Shown in pieces: positions 35,528-43,806 of a DNA stretch of 64,000 nt. The translations under genes and the position numbers were made by a program. The stretch's first letter is position 1; every line of letters starts with the position of its first letter. The stretch lies in NCBI RefSeq assembly GCF_012584455.1, contig NZ_JABAEB010000003.1:125641-189640 (forward strand), given 5' to 3'. Origin of the DNA: Shewanella oncorhynchi (GTDB taxonomy: Bacteria; Pseudomonadota; Gammaproteobacteria; Enterobacterales; Shewanellaceae). The notes under the pieces are model-generated. The model did no database searches. It was not told the DNA's origin and worked only from the letters and a program-made list of their open reading frames with translations.

Positions 35528-35767
35528 AAAGAAGGGGTAGGCATGTTTGTCGCTGACAGCAGAAAATGGTGAGCTTATTCAGTATGTAAATCAGTTGCGT
35601 TGCAGTGCAGCAGAAACACCTCTTTGTAATTAGGTGCATTGGAGCTCAATTCGGCACAAGGTAAACTGTTATCTGTTCAATATCAGCTTTATTTATGGTT
35701 TAGTCATTTCAACTCAATTAATCATACACTTGGCACAGTGTTCGGATTAACGTTAAGCAAGGACGTC

Positions 35768-36382
35768 ATGGAACTAAAATTTTTAATCACGCGGGAACAG
35801 TTAATCACAATCGCGGAAAGAATAAATTCAGCAAGCATTGCAAAGAATACTCGTTTAGCTAAGTGGTTGTATGCCCTTATCGTTCGTGCATTACTCCTAT
35901 GGATCCCGTTATTATCCCCGTTACTACTGTTTTATTTTTTCGTAGAAATTCACTCTCCAGAGACATATATCGCAATCGCAATTTGCGCTATCACTTACCT
36001 TCTTGTGTGGAGATTTGTATTCAAAAACATCGCCGAAAATCAAGCTAACAAATTTGCAGGCAAGATAACTACTCTGGATCGAACGATTGAAAATACAACC
36101 TTACAGAGCCTTGCGAGCCTAGAAGGGGGCCACACAGTGACAGCCACAGCCTCGAAGCTAACGTTTGCGCTCCCTAGCGGTAAATCCATCACGATACCGT
36201 GGAAAAAGGTTTGTGCTTTCAAGCAAGACGATGATTTTTATTATCTAACCGTCTGTAAGCTGATGATGTTTAAAGCCACTTATTTAGTCGCCAAAAACGG
36301 TGACACAACAGAAACCGCAGGCTATCAAGCAGGTTTAGAGTACATAACGTCTCGGCTGCCGCCCGATAAAATGGGGCGGTAA
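35768..36382 (+). CDS. YcxB-like membrane protein
   Basis: 204 residues from ATG 35768, which has AAGGA 5 bases upstream; the open frame extends 43 codons further but with no ribosome-binding site. The N-terminal MELKFLITREQLITIAERI is followed by two adjacent transmembrane helices (ALLLWIPLLSPLLLFYFFV and TYIAIAICAITYLLVWRFVF). The C-terminal soluble domain ends KSITIPWKKVCAFKQDDDFYYLTV, the typical YcxB-like pattern. Function unknown; related proteins occur in many accessory regions. It lies between the integrase and the trefoil protein on the same strand, possibly as a partner or immunity protein. Confidence 0.7.
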   Translation: MELKFLITREQLITIAERINSASIAKNTRLAKWLYALIVRALLLWIPLLSPLLLFYFFVEIHSPETYIAIAICAITYLLVWRFVFKNIAENQANKFAGKITTLDRTIENTTLQSLASLEGGHTVTATASKLTFALPSGKSITIPWKKVCAFKQDDDFYYLTVCKLMMFKATYLVAKNGDTTETAGYQAGLEYITSRLPPDKMGR

Positions 36383-36624
36383 AATATCAAAATATCGCCT
36401 GAGTGATCCAAACCATTCACATTGACACAAACACGATTGATCTTGCTCGTCCAGCCAAGTCAGCCATTGTTAAAAGTCACATTTGAACTAACCTTAAAAA
36501 TGATGAACTGATCGCTACAGCCTTCTATTAGCGGGTTGCTAGATGCAGTTTTTCAGCTCATTAAAACGCTATGTCATCAATGACGATGTATAGCTTTGTT
36601 AGTAAACTAAAAAGGACTTTTATT

Positions 36625-37845
36625 ATGAGCACGCTTAACACTTCTGCCTCAAATAGTGACCCAATATTCCCCTCAACATTTCCTGTCATGATCAGATCCA
36701 ATCAATTTCCACAATGCTTATTGAGAATGTCTGGACAGGATTCACCACAGTTCAATGGTAATGGTTTTGGTACCGTTAATTGTCAGGCAGACCAAAATGA
36801 TCCTGATAAAAACCCATGGGAGATTTTTAACGCTATTCGTAACGGCGATGGCACAGTCTCCTTTGAGTCTATGGCATTTCCGAGCAACTATTTACGGATG
36901 GCGGGTGAAGCTTCACCCGTTTTTAATGGGAATGGATTTGGAACCGTCAACTGCCAAGCATCGATTGGTCCTTGGGAAAAGTTCAATGTCGCAGTTCTAA
37001 GCGACAGCGCCAGTGGGGTCTTAACCTCCATAGCGTCAAATGCATTTCCAAGTAACTATCTTCGTATGGCCGGAGAGCAATCGCCCTCGTTTACTGCTGC
37101 AGGGTTTGGCACCGTAAATTGCCAAGCCTCTGTCGGACCTTATGAGCAATTTCATCTTGGTGCAGTCCTTAAAGAGTCAGTTGAGACTCTTGGACTGTGG
37201 TTTCCAGACTCACAGCCTACACCTGCACAGATAGAGAAGCTTGTGGCAGCCATTATCACAGGCCAACAGCCCAGTAATGTCGAAATGCAAGCGGCCACTG
37301 AAATGCAAAGTTTTTTAACGTTAACGGAGAACGAAAGTGTAGCAATAGAAGCAATTGATCTAGAGGCAATTTCCCCTTGCACTAAATCAATCGCAACATT
37401 CTGTATTGATGTGTTATTGCTTGCTCTGCAACTTGCAAGCATACGCATTATGCGAACTGACAGCATGGTAAAAGCGGCAGTACAGGCGTTGGGGGCTGAA
37501 GCTGTTGGCTTGGAGAGACTGATCACGGGTATAAGCAGTGCTTCTACCACGCTGAAAAAGGCGACATTGATATTTCAGTTTATCTCGCAACTATTCAATA
37601 TAGGGTTTATTAAAGGCGTCATTAAAACAATCGTCAATGGCCTAAGCTGGTTTGGAGCCATAGTCGCTGCGGTATCATTCATCGCGACAGTGGTCGCATG
37701 GATATCAACCGATGGTGTCTTGTTAATTGCCCAAATAGTACTGGTCGGCACAGGACTCGCCGCTATCATCGCTGATGCTGTAGCAGTAGGCACTAACTGC
37801 GGTAGTAAAGGCTGTAATGTCGAAGGCGATGAGTTTATGGCCTAA
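36625..37845 (+). CDS. Beta-trefoil repeat protein with C-terminal membrane helices (novel)
   Basis: 406 residues from ATG 36625 (AAGGA upstream; an earlier in-frame ATG is unsupported). Residues ~28-178 hold three tandem repeats of about 55, each with a YLRMxGExSPxF segment, then GFGTVNCQAS and GPWEKF; the linking AFPSNYLRMAG occurs twice exactly. This is the layout of a beta-trefoil of the fascin or AbfB lectin-like kind. Residues ~252-275 and ~311-388 are strongly hydrophobic and could form three or four membrane helices. The end is Cys-containing (NCGSKGCNVEGDEF). There is no signal peptide. A ligand-binding module fused to a membrane-inserting module suggests a toxin, bacteriocin or defence effector, but no function can be assigned. 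Confidence 0.75.
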   Translation: MSTLNTSASNSDPIFPSTFPVMIRSNQFPQCLLRMSGQDSPQFNGNGFGTVNCQADQNDPDKNPWEIFNAIRNGDGTVSFESMAFPSNYLRMAGEASPVFNGNGFGTVNCQASIGPWEKFNVAVLSDSASGVLTSIASNAFPSNYLRMAGEQSPSFTAAGFGTVNCQASVGPYEQFHLGAVLKESVETLGLWFPDSQPTPAQIEKLVAAIITGQQPSNVEMQAATEMQSFLTLTENESVAIEAIDLEAISPCTKSIATFCIDVLLLALQLASIRIMRTDSMVKAAVQALGAEAVGLERLITGISSASTTLKKATLIFQFISQLFNIGFIKGVIKTIVNGLSWFGAIVAAVSFIATVVAWISTDGVLLIAQIVLVGTGLAAIIADAVAVGTNCGSKGCNVEGDEFMA

Positions 37846-37869
37846 CAGTCCATCGATAAAGGTCTAAAA

Positions 37870-37899
37870 ATAAAGCCCCAAAAATGGGGCTTTATCTTA
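37870..37899. terminator. Bidirectional terminator between the trefoil gene and alpA
   Basis: ATAAAGCCCC (37870-37879) pairs with GGGGCTTTAT (37886-37895) around a 6-base loop. T-containing tails are present in both directions. It separates two convergent genes. Confidence 0.85.
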
Positions 37900-37916
37900 A
37901 GGCTTAATAAATCAAT

Positions 37917-38132
37917 TCAAGCCGCGACTTGCTGTTTTTCATCCCACTTATCGAGCGACGCTTTTAAGTAATGGCGGCCATTATGGATAGGAGCAGGGAA
38001 ACCGTCGTTTCTCCGCCACTTCCAAAGCGTGGCTGATGAGCTAATCCGGTAGCGCGTCATGACTTCCTTAGTGGTAAGAAAGAGCGGCTCTTGTATTTGT
38101 TGATCCACGGTCGATTGGGTCGAAATCATCAT
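37917..38132 (-). CDS. alpA: AlpA-family helix-turn-helix regulator/excisionase
   Basis: 71 residues. The AlpA/MerR-like winged helix is EPLFLTTKEVMTRYRIS followed by TLWKWRRNDGFPAPIHNGRHYLKASLDKW. In P4-like satellites and related islands AlpA activates int and promotes excision. AAGGAAGG precedes the double ATG. It lies at the end of a short minus-strand operon whose upstream member is a 30-codon frame. A decayed C-terminal copy of the same gene occurs at 49082. Confidence 0.9.
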   Translation of the reverse strand: MMISTQSTVDQQIQEPLFLTTKEVMTRYRISSSATLWKWRRNDGFPAPIHNGRHYLKASLDKWDEKQQVAA

Positions 38133-38161
38133 TTACCTTCCTTTGCCAATTCCTCGGCGAG

Positions 38162-38254
38162 TCATTTTAAAAATTGTTGGCAGCTGCCGGCTTGTTTGCG
38201 GGGCAGGGTGTACCACTGGCGTAAAGCGTCTTTGATGACTGCAGATTGCTTCAT
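38162..38254 (-). CDS. Small 30-residue protein upstream of alpA
   Basis: ATG 38252-38254 is preceded by AGGAGAA at ideal spacing and encodes MKQSAVIKDALRQWYTLPRK... with ten more residues. No family recognised; it is basic with one Cys. The strong ribosome-binding site and its place between two same-strand frames of the element make translation plausible. Confidence 0.5.
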   Translation of the reverse strand: MKQSAVIKDALRQWYTLPRKQAGSCQQFLK

Positions 38255-38322
38255 GCCGATTCTCCTTGGTGCTGGGCAGAGTTTGGTATGTTTGCCATGC
38301 AGGCAAATCAGTGTTTGATTCG

Positions 38323-38691
38323 CTAATCAAGCTCGCCAGCCTTGTTATAGGACACTGAGCCGCCAATTTGATTGCCCTCAAAAGTGAATATCGCAGTGCA
38401 ATATACCTGTGGATGATATGCACCGTTAAACGCCGTGAAGGTGAGAGCAGGGCGCAGTGATAACAGTCGCTGTTTAAAGGCTTCGGCCTTAGCATTGTGC
38501 TGCGCAATGTCAGCTTGCTTTTGTGAATGGCCCGCCGCGTTGCAATAAAACGCCTCGCCGATGCAGATCACCGCTTCAATGTCCGTCGTATGAGCGTTTT
38601 GTTCCCTTACGATGTAGGGCCGGTGAGCATTCGCACTGCGCAATATTGGAGTGAAACGATTCGGTTTAAGGCATTTACCTCCCACACACAC
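38323..38691 (-). CDS. Hypothetical element-encoded protein
   Basis: Up to 122 residues. The N-terminal boundary is unclear: GTG 38689-38691 is the longest, and a GGGAGG sits shortly after it. The middle and end read like a real protein, for example ICIGEAFYCNAAGHSQKQAD and TAFNGAYHPQVYCTAIFTFEG. No family recognised. It overlaps a plus-strand frame (38527-38784); the minus-strand frame fits the alpA operon direction, so I favour it in the overlap. Confidence 0.45.
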   Translation of the reverse strand: MCVGGKCLKPNRFTPILRSANAHRPYIVREQNAHTTDIEAVICIGEAFYCNAAGHSQKQADIAQHNAKAEAFKQRLLSLRPALTFTAFNGAYHPQVYCTAIFTFEGNQIGGSVSYNKAGELD

Positions 38692-38784
38692 TTAATCACA
38701 CTGGGGCTTGATGATGTGGCGCCCGAGATTATGCGCCAATCGACCACTGAGACGGACGAGCCAATGTTAGTGGGGGGGCTATGA
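38590..38784 (+). CDS. Possible small protein upstream of the Xre-type regulator
   Basis: A plus-strand frame from an internal ATG reads MSVLFPYDVGPVSIRTAQYW and ends HLITLGLDDVAPEIMRQSTT..., which looks natural in its last 40 residues. It conflicts with the minus-strand frame over 38590-38691. Its stop overlaps ATGACAATG, another short frame that leads into the Xre gene. Low confidence. Confidence 0.35.
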   Translation: MSVLFPYDVGPVSIRTAQYWSETIRFKAFTSHTHLITLGLDDVAPEIMRQSTTETDEPMLVGGL

Positions 38785-38838
38785 CAATGACAATAACAAA
38801 TAGCACAACTGGGTTATGGACTTCACGCAGGAGGATTT

Positions 38839-39054
38839 ATGGCTAGTCGCGCCGCGGATTTACTGAAAGTAGGGCGCCGTTTACGGGGCATGACCCAAGA
38901 CGAAGTGGCTGAGATTTACGGCATCAGTCGCAGCACTTATCAACGTTGGGAAAATGGCCGCACTAATGCGCCCTATGACGATGTGACATCGATATGCATT
39001 GATGTGTTTAAGCTTTCCGTTAAGAAGATAAATGAGGTGGCTAATGGCCTTTAG
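38839..39054 (+). CDS. Xre-family helix-turn-helix regulator
   Basis: 71 residues forming one HTH: GRRLRGMTQDEVAEIYGISRSTYQRWENGRTNAPYDDV, typical of phage Cro/CI-like regulators. A perfect AGGAGG precedes the ATG. It is divergent from the alpA-side operon and just upstream of a phage antiterminator-like gene, so it probably belongs to the element's regulatory switch. Confidence 0.88.
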   Translation: MASRAADLLKVGRRLRGMTQDEVAEIYGISRSTYQRWENGRTNAPYDDVTSICIDVFKLSVKKINEVANGL

Positions 39055-39073
39055 CGATGACCCCGAGTAGAGG

Positions 39074-39370
39074 ATGAACATTAAGGCGTTACGGTTAGGG
39101 TTATATCGCAGGGGCTGTTATTGGGTGTACCAAGAATTGGGCAAGGGTTTTTCAAACCGCTACGCCTGCGACCGTTTAGGCGAAGCCTTGGGCGGTGGCA
39201 ACTTAAAGCATGAACTCAACGTGCCTGCCCATGTCGCACACTATGACCACCTCGTTGAGCAGTTATCCATTAACTGCAAACGTGCCATCCGAGCTCATTA
39301 CCTCTGCAAAGAGCAGTGGGCTTTAATGGGATTTGACCGCAAAAAGTCTTATATCTTCTGGCTAAGATAA
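39074..39370 (+). CDS. Phage-type late regulator/antiterminator-like protein
   Basis: 98 residues: ALRLGLYRRGCYWVYQELGKGFSNRYACDRLGEALGGG near the start, then a basic, helical C-terminus with KRAIRAHYLCKEQWALMGFDRKKSY. The layout recalls small Q-antiterminator-like proteins of Shewanella prophages, but I cannot confirm the family. It follows the Xre gene by 19 bp on the same strand. Confidence 0.5.
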   Translation: MNIKALRLGLYRRGCYWVYQELGKGFSNRYACDRLGEALGGGNLKHELNVPAHVAHYDHLVEQLSINCKRAIRAHYLCKEQWALMGFDRKKSYIFWLR

Positions 39371-39600
39371 AGCCGAAATGGCACTGCTGGATAGGATGAA
39401 TTAGAAGGAACGCCCTCTTGCGAGGGCTGGCGGGTTAGACGGTTGTCCACCAAGACTGCTAACCCGTTGACTGGATTTTATCAAAAGTTCGGACAGATAC
39501 CTATGCAAACTCATTCGCGATTAAATGATGCACTGAGCTTAGGTGTGATCTCTATATTGATCACAATGAAACTATGCTTTTACAAATTATTGTTTTGGTA

Positions 39601-41322
39601 TCAGTTTTCATTGGCTGAGTTCGGTACGATACCCACTGTCGCAATCCTCGAACCCACCATCTCACGAACATGCAATATTACTTCACCAAAATCTTTACTT
39701 GCACCTAAGGTCGGCTCGTCAGTCAAGCTCTGACGTAGCACTTCATCTAATGACAAATTATCATTAGCAGAGAGTTCAATACCGTAGGAGTGCTTTAAAT
39801 CTGCTACTTTGGTGTAGCCTTTCAACTTCAATTCACCCGTAGGTAATTCATAATGATTGGCTTCTGCAACACCAGAGCAAACCAGATCAACAAACTCACG
39901 CACATCGGGTTTCATCACAATAAATAAATGATCGCCAGCATACAGGAAGGTTGATCCCCTAGGTGGAATTACATTGTTTCCTCTGGTTATCATCGCTACT
40001 ACTGTACCGTCAGGTAAAGCCATTTGGGATAAACGGCGACCAGAAGCGCGTGAGGTATCGCCCAATTGATACTCGACAATGTCAGCATCCACATCGCCTA
40101 AAGCAGTAATTTCCAGTGTCGCTGCAGGTGTCGCAGGAGGCGGTTCCGTAAGTCCTAAAGCGCGTGCAACCCAGGGTAATGTTGACCCCTGTATTGTCGC
40201 TGAAATTAACACGACGAAAAACACTACGCTAAAAATAAGACTGGCACCAGGCAGGCCATAAATCAGCGGATATATAGCCAGAATAATAGGCACCGAACCA
40301 CGTAACCCAACCCAGGATACTAGGGTAATTTCACGCGCATTAAAGCCAAAAATCTTCAGTACAGGGATTACCGACAAGGGTCGCGCGATTAAGGTCAGGA
40401 CGATTGCAATCATCAGTCCTTCCTGCCAGACATCCAGCAAAGACGAAGGATTAATCAGCAAGCCTAAAAAAACAAACATAACAATCTGGCCTAACCATGC
40501 CAAACCATCGTGAAATAAAAAGGTACTGCGCTGAAAAACAAAACGACTATTCCCTATCACCACACCAGCGATAAAAATAGCTAAAAAGCCGCTGCCGCCA
40601 AGATTAGCTGCTACGCCAAAGGACAGTAAACCAAATGCCGCGACCATCACAGGATATAATCCAGAGGTCGTCAGATGGATACGATTAATAATACGTACTG
40701 ATAACCAGCCTGCCGCTAAACCCACTGCGGAGCCGATACCCATTTGCTGGATAAACAGCATCAATAATCCAGTCCCTGGTTCAAGCCCTTTGACCATGAC
40801 CTCCAATAAGCCAACTGTTAAAAAAATTGCCATAGGATCGTTAGTCGCACTTTCAATTTCTAATGTGGCTTTAAGGCGTGGGTTGATATGAATACCTGCA
40901 TTACGCAGTAATGAGAAAACAGCGGCGGCATCGGTTGAACCAACAATGGCACCAATCAGTAAACCGTAAAGTAAGGAAACATCTAGAATATAAGCAGCTG
41001 CAGCACCAGTGATCATGGCTGTCACCAATACGCCTAAAGTCGCCAACACAGAAGCAGGCTTCCACACTTGCTTAATCGACGCGATGGGTGTTTGCAAACC
41101 ACCGTCAAACAAAATAATGGCTAAAGCTAAAGACCCAAGCGCGTGAGCAATTTGTGCATTATCAAAAACAATACCTCCAGGGCCATCCTCACCAGCTAAC
41201 ATGCCCACCATGAGAAAGAGCACCAGTACGGGTAAACCCAATCTCGCAGACAATTTACTGGATAAAATACCAAGAATAATCAAAATCGCGGCGAGGAGAA
41301 TAATTTGATCGATCACAAACAT
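39601..41322 (-). CDS. cvrA: Potassium/proton antiporter, CvrA (NhaP2)-like
   Basis: 573 residues, close to E. coli CvrA (578). The CPA1 Na+/H+ exchanger domain (~5-385; 12-13 helices) has GLPVLVLFLMVGMLAGEDG, IVGSTDAAAVFSLL and WVGLRGSVPIILA. It is followed by a RCK_C (TrkA_C) domain (ALGDVDADIVEYQLGD..., ~405-485) and a CorC/HlyC-like end. These transporters adjust cytoplasmic K+ and pH. As cargo of an integrated element it would be an extra copy; whether the backbone has its own is not visible. Confidence 0.92.
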   Translation of the reverse strand: MFVIDQIILLAAILIILGILSSKLSARLGLPVLVLFLMVGMLAGEDGPGGIVFDNAQIAHALGSLALAIILFDGGLQTPIASIKQVWKPASVLATLGVLVTAMITGAAAAYILDVSLLYGLLIGAIVGSTDAAAVFSLLRNAGIHINPRLKATLEIESATNDPMAIFLTVGLLEVMVKGLEPGTGLLMLFIQQMGIGSAVGLAAGWLSVRIINRIHLTTSGLYPVMVAAFGLLSFGVAANLGGSGFLAIFIAGVVIGNSRFVFQRSTFLFHDGLAWLGQIVMFVFLGLLINPSSLLDVWQEGLMIAIVLTLIARPLSVIPVLKIFGFNAREITLVSWVGLRGSVPIILAIYPLIYGLPGASLIFSVVFFVVLISATIQGSTLPWVARALGLTEPPPATPAATLEITALGDVDADIVEYQLGDTSRASGRRLSQMALPDGTVVAMITRGNNVIPPRGSTFLYAGDHLFIVMKPDVREFVDLVCSGVAEANHYELPTGELKLKGYTKVADLKHSYGIELSANDNLSLDEVLRQSLTDEPTLGASKDFGEVILHVREMVGSRIATVGIVPNSANEN

Positions 41323-41565
41323 AAATAGTTTCTCTTTAATTAATGTAGGGAAATTAAACCATTACAGAGCTTTCAATGACTGCGCCAGCTCTAAAATGAT
41401 ACTTCACTAAGCCTAATTGTCAGTTAGAAATCGTCAAATGCATGATGCATTTTGGTCTTGTAGTCAATGATTCCATTTATCCAAATGCTACGTGACCCAC
41501 TTCACATTTGAACTTTGATAATTTCAAAAAAATCAAAATTTACGATTGGCACTCAATAATGCTGT

Positions 41566-41958
41566 TTACCGTAGCAAGCTGGCCCTGCTGACTTGATTAC
41601 GTCCATGCTTTTTAGCTAAGTATGATTGCTTATCTGCGGATTCGATAAGCGTTTGCCATTTCAAATGCCGATGAGGTTGAATACTCGTAACGCCAGTTAA
41701 TGGTGACCGCTTGGAAACTAGAGTAAATGCAAAGCGAGCACTGCGTTGACGATGAGTTATGTTCATCGCGCCTAAATGTTGAGTATCCGGTAATAGACAA
41801 ATAAATTTCTCACCACCATAGTGCGCAACCAAATCGTTCGGGCGGTGTATCGCTGTGCGTAGTGCTTTTGTGACGAGATATATACATTGATCATCACCAG
41901 TGATGGTCACAAGGATCGCTGAAAAGTTTAATTCATTTAAATCAATTTTTTGCAACAT
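41566..41958 (-). pseudogene. Decayed diguanylate cyclase (GGDEF) remnant
   Basis: 130 codons containing a degraded active site, LVAHYGGEKFICLLPDT (canonical R-x-GGEEF), and a recognisable C-terminus LIESADKQSYLAKKHGRNQV. The segment between them is shortened and the N-terminal half, including the first metal-binding Asp region, is missing. It is best read as a truncated, non-functional GGDEF gene. Confidence 0.75.
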
Positions 41959-42050
41959 TTACAAAATTTAACATTACACTCTTGGCGTGTTGGGCAAATT
42001 TAGCCAAATAGGAACGCCGTACCACACGGCGTTCTCTGACACTTTGCTCC

Positions 42051-43055
42051 TTAGAGAGGGAAGTAGAACGCAATCAGCAAGGCAAATACGCCGTACAATG
42101 AGCTTACTGCGACCAATGCACGCGCATCGACAACGCCTCGTCGAAATAGCTGCCACAGAAAAATAATAGCCAAAGCAGTAATGACTCCTGCCGCCATCAG
42201 TGGGCCATCAAAAAGCCATGGCGTAAAGAAGATACCCAACGCACTGGGAATCGTTGCCTGAATCATCATAGCACCAGAAATATTGGCCAATGCCAAGCGT
42301 TCCTTTCCTTGCCGTATCCATATGAGTGTGTTCATCATCTCGGGCAGCTCCGTCGCCACCGGACTCAGCAGCAATGCTACCAAGTGTGGTGACCATTGTA
42401 GCGCTGTACCAATGGCCTCAAGTTGACCTACGAATATATGAGATGCAATGCCTATGACTATCAGGGACAACACGGCTTGCAGCGCCGCCCATTTTAACGA
42501 TGGCTCCGTCACGGAAGGCTGAATTTTGAGAGGTTCAATCTCTTCTTCTTCAGGCGCTGTGTCGCTCTCCTGAATTTCACGCCAGACATAGATTGCGTAG
42601 GCTACGAGAAACAAGACACCCAGCCACGGCTTGATGGCAAAGGCGATTAGGCCAAGTGCCACTTTCACTACAAACACTGCGAGAAAGGCGAGCTGGTCGT
42701 GACTCATACGGGCGTGATCGGCACGTACATGATACGTTTCCCGTTGAAGGCGGCGATGGTGGTAAATCAGTGCCAAGCCGACTACTGCATAGGCTAAGGT
42801 AGCGAGAACGAGCGGACCGCCCATGGCTGCGCCGACGCCAATGTCCTTTTGCTCTGGTGTTTTGCCGAAGACAACGGCAATGAAGGTCACCGCCGTTTCA
42901 GGTAGTGCTGTACCGAAGGCTGCAAGTACTGAACCCACTGCAGTCGCGCCAAGATTCAAACGGCGGCCGAACCATTCGATGCCGTTGACGAAGTATTCGC
43001 AGGCCAAATAAATGGTACCTGCTGAGAGGAAAAACAGAGTCAGAGTAAGGATCAT
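42051..43055 (-). CDS. Cation (Ca2+/Na+-type, possibly Mn2+) exchanger of the CaCA family
   Basis: 334 residues from ATG 43053-43055. Two inverted halves, each with a CaCA alpha-repeat: GSVLAAFGTALPETAVTF in the first and LVALLLSPVATELPEMMNTLI in the second. About ten membrane helices with an acidic cytoplasmic loop in the middle (ESDTAPEEEEIEPL). The longer frame to 43181 runs through a riboswitch and is rejected. Because an apparent yybP-ykoY Mn2+ riboswitch lies in its leader, the physiological substrate may be Mn2+ rather than Ca2+; that is inference. Confidence 0.9.
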   Translation of the reverse strand: MILTLTLFFLSAGTIYLACEYFVNGIEWFGRRLNLGATAVGSVLAAFGTALPETAVTFIAVVFGKTPEQKDIGVGAAMGGPLVLATLAYAVVGLALIYHHRRLQRETYHVRADHARMSHDQLAFLAVFVVKVALGLIAFAIKPWLGVLFLVAYAIYVWREIQESDTAPEEEEIEPLKIQPSVTEPSLKWAALQAVLSLIVIGIASHIFVGQLEAIGTALQWSPHLVALLLSPVATELPEMMNTLIWIRQGKERLALANISGAMMIQATIPSALGIFFTPWLFDGPLMAAGVITALAIIFLWQLFRRGVVDARALVAVSSLYGVFALLIAFYFPL

Positions 43056-43067
43056 GTGAGTAATCCG

Positions 43068-43114
43068 GCCGGGCGAGCAATAATCCAATGGCACGACAAC
43101 ACTGCTCGCCCGGC
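43068..43114 (-). promoter_or_regulatory. Expression-platform hairpin before the exchanger start
   Basis: GCCGGGCGAGCA (43068-43079) pairs perfectly over 12 bp with TGCTCGCCCGGC (43103-43114). It lies between the riboswitch aptamer and the ATG, ending 13 bases before the start codon with no T-run, so it may control ribosome access rather than terminate transcription. Confidence 0.6.
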
Positions 43115-43130
43115 TGGGAAAGCGTATTGC

Positions 43131-43260
43131 GGCCAAAGGTCTTGCCTGGCTCTCCGCATTCGCAGAGGCTGACCACGCCATGAGGTGTTAGACCTCAATT
43201 TTGTTGACGTGGACTCCTTAGTGGGAGGCTAAGGATGACTACTCCCCAATGACAATGGGG
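43131..43260 (-). ncRNA. yybP-ykoY family (Mn2+) riboswitch
   Basis: On the minus strand the leader starts with CCCC ATTGTCATT GGGGAGTAG and ends with GCCAGGCAAGACCTTTGGCC. These are the two conserved internal-loop segments of the yybP-ykoY aptamer (GGGGAGUAG and GCAAGACCUUUG), which bind Mn2+ at their docked interface. Spacing (about 130 nt) and position 76 bp before a metal-exchanger gene fit the class, which often controls efflux transporters. Recognition is by eye; a covariance-model search would confirm it. Confidence 0.82.
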
Positions 43261-43806
43261 CATTTTACCGTTCTTGCAGGTAAATGTCGCCATTAGGTTT
43301 TAGTGTGCTCATAATTTCAAACTCTGTGCATGGTATTGATTTTGCGTTGTTATTTTTTCTTCTCAGAAGTTGAAAATAGTAGGTATGCGGGAAACAACAA
43401 CTTTGACAGATCTATTTTGTGATCTTTTGATCTTTGCTTTATGCGCCCTTTCTCTTAGCTTTGTTAGACTTATGGTAGTTGAGCTGCGAAATTATAGGCA
43501 GCATATGAAGAAATTTTCGATAATCGTATTCATACAAATTTTGGAATATTTCGTTTATCAGGAATGTTACAGGCATCAGTGGAAGAACCTAGGTGTGGCG
43601 GCTCGCAATCGAAATCCCTCGGGCTAGCTATCCATTGCTTCTGGCTCACAATAACTGCAAATGAAAAACGCCATACCTGTAACCCTGCCGCCCGTATTTA
43701 ATCGCGTTGACTGGGTCTCCACTATCATTAGGTTGAAGCTGTGATTTGTTTAACAGTACTATCGCAACAACCTTTGTTAACTCAACAAACTGGACTGTAG
43801 AACATT

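Noticed and set aside
38133..38507. 124-codon minus-strand frame over the alpA leader
   Set aside because: It overlaps two better-supported frames, its composition is unnatural, and its apparent C-terminus is only the alpA ribosome-binding-site region.
39443..39733. 96-codon plus-strand frame
   Set aside because: Its second half is antisense to the cvrA C-terminus and it has no family pattern.
43056..43181. N-terminal extension of the cation exchanger
   Set aside because: The added 42 residues are encoded by the riboswitch and its hairpin; the family N-terminus begins at MILTLTLFFLS.
43370..43627. 85-codon plus-strand frame with TTG start
   Set aside because: No ribosome-binding site, no family pattern, and a C-terminus of unusual composition; probably chance in an intergenic region.
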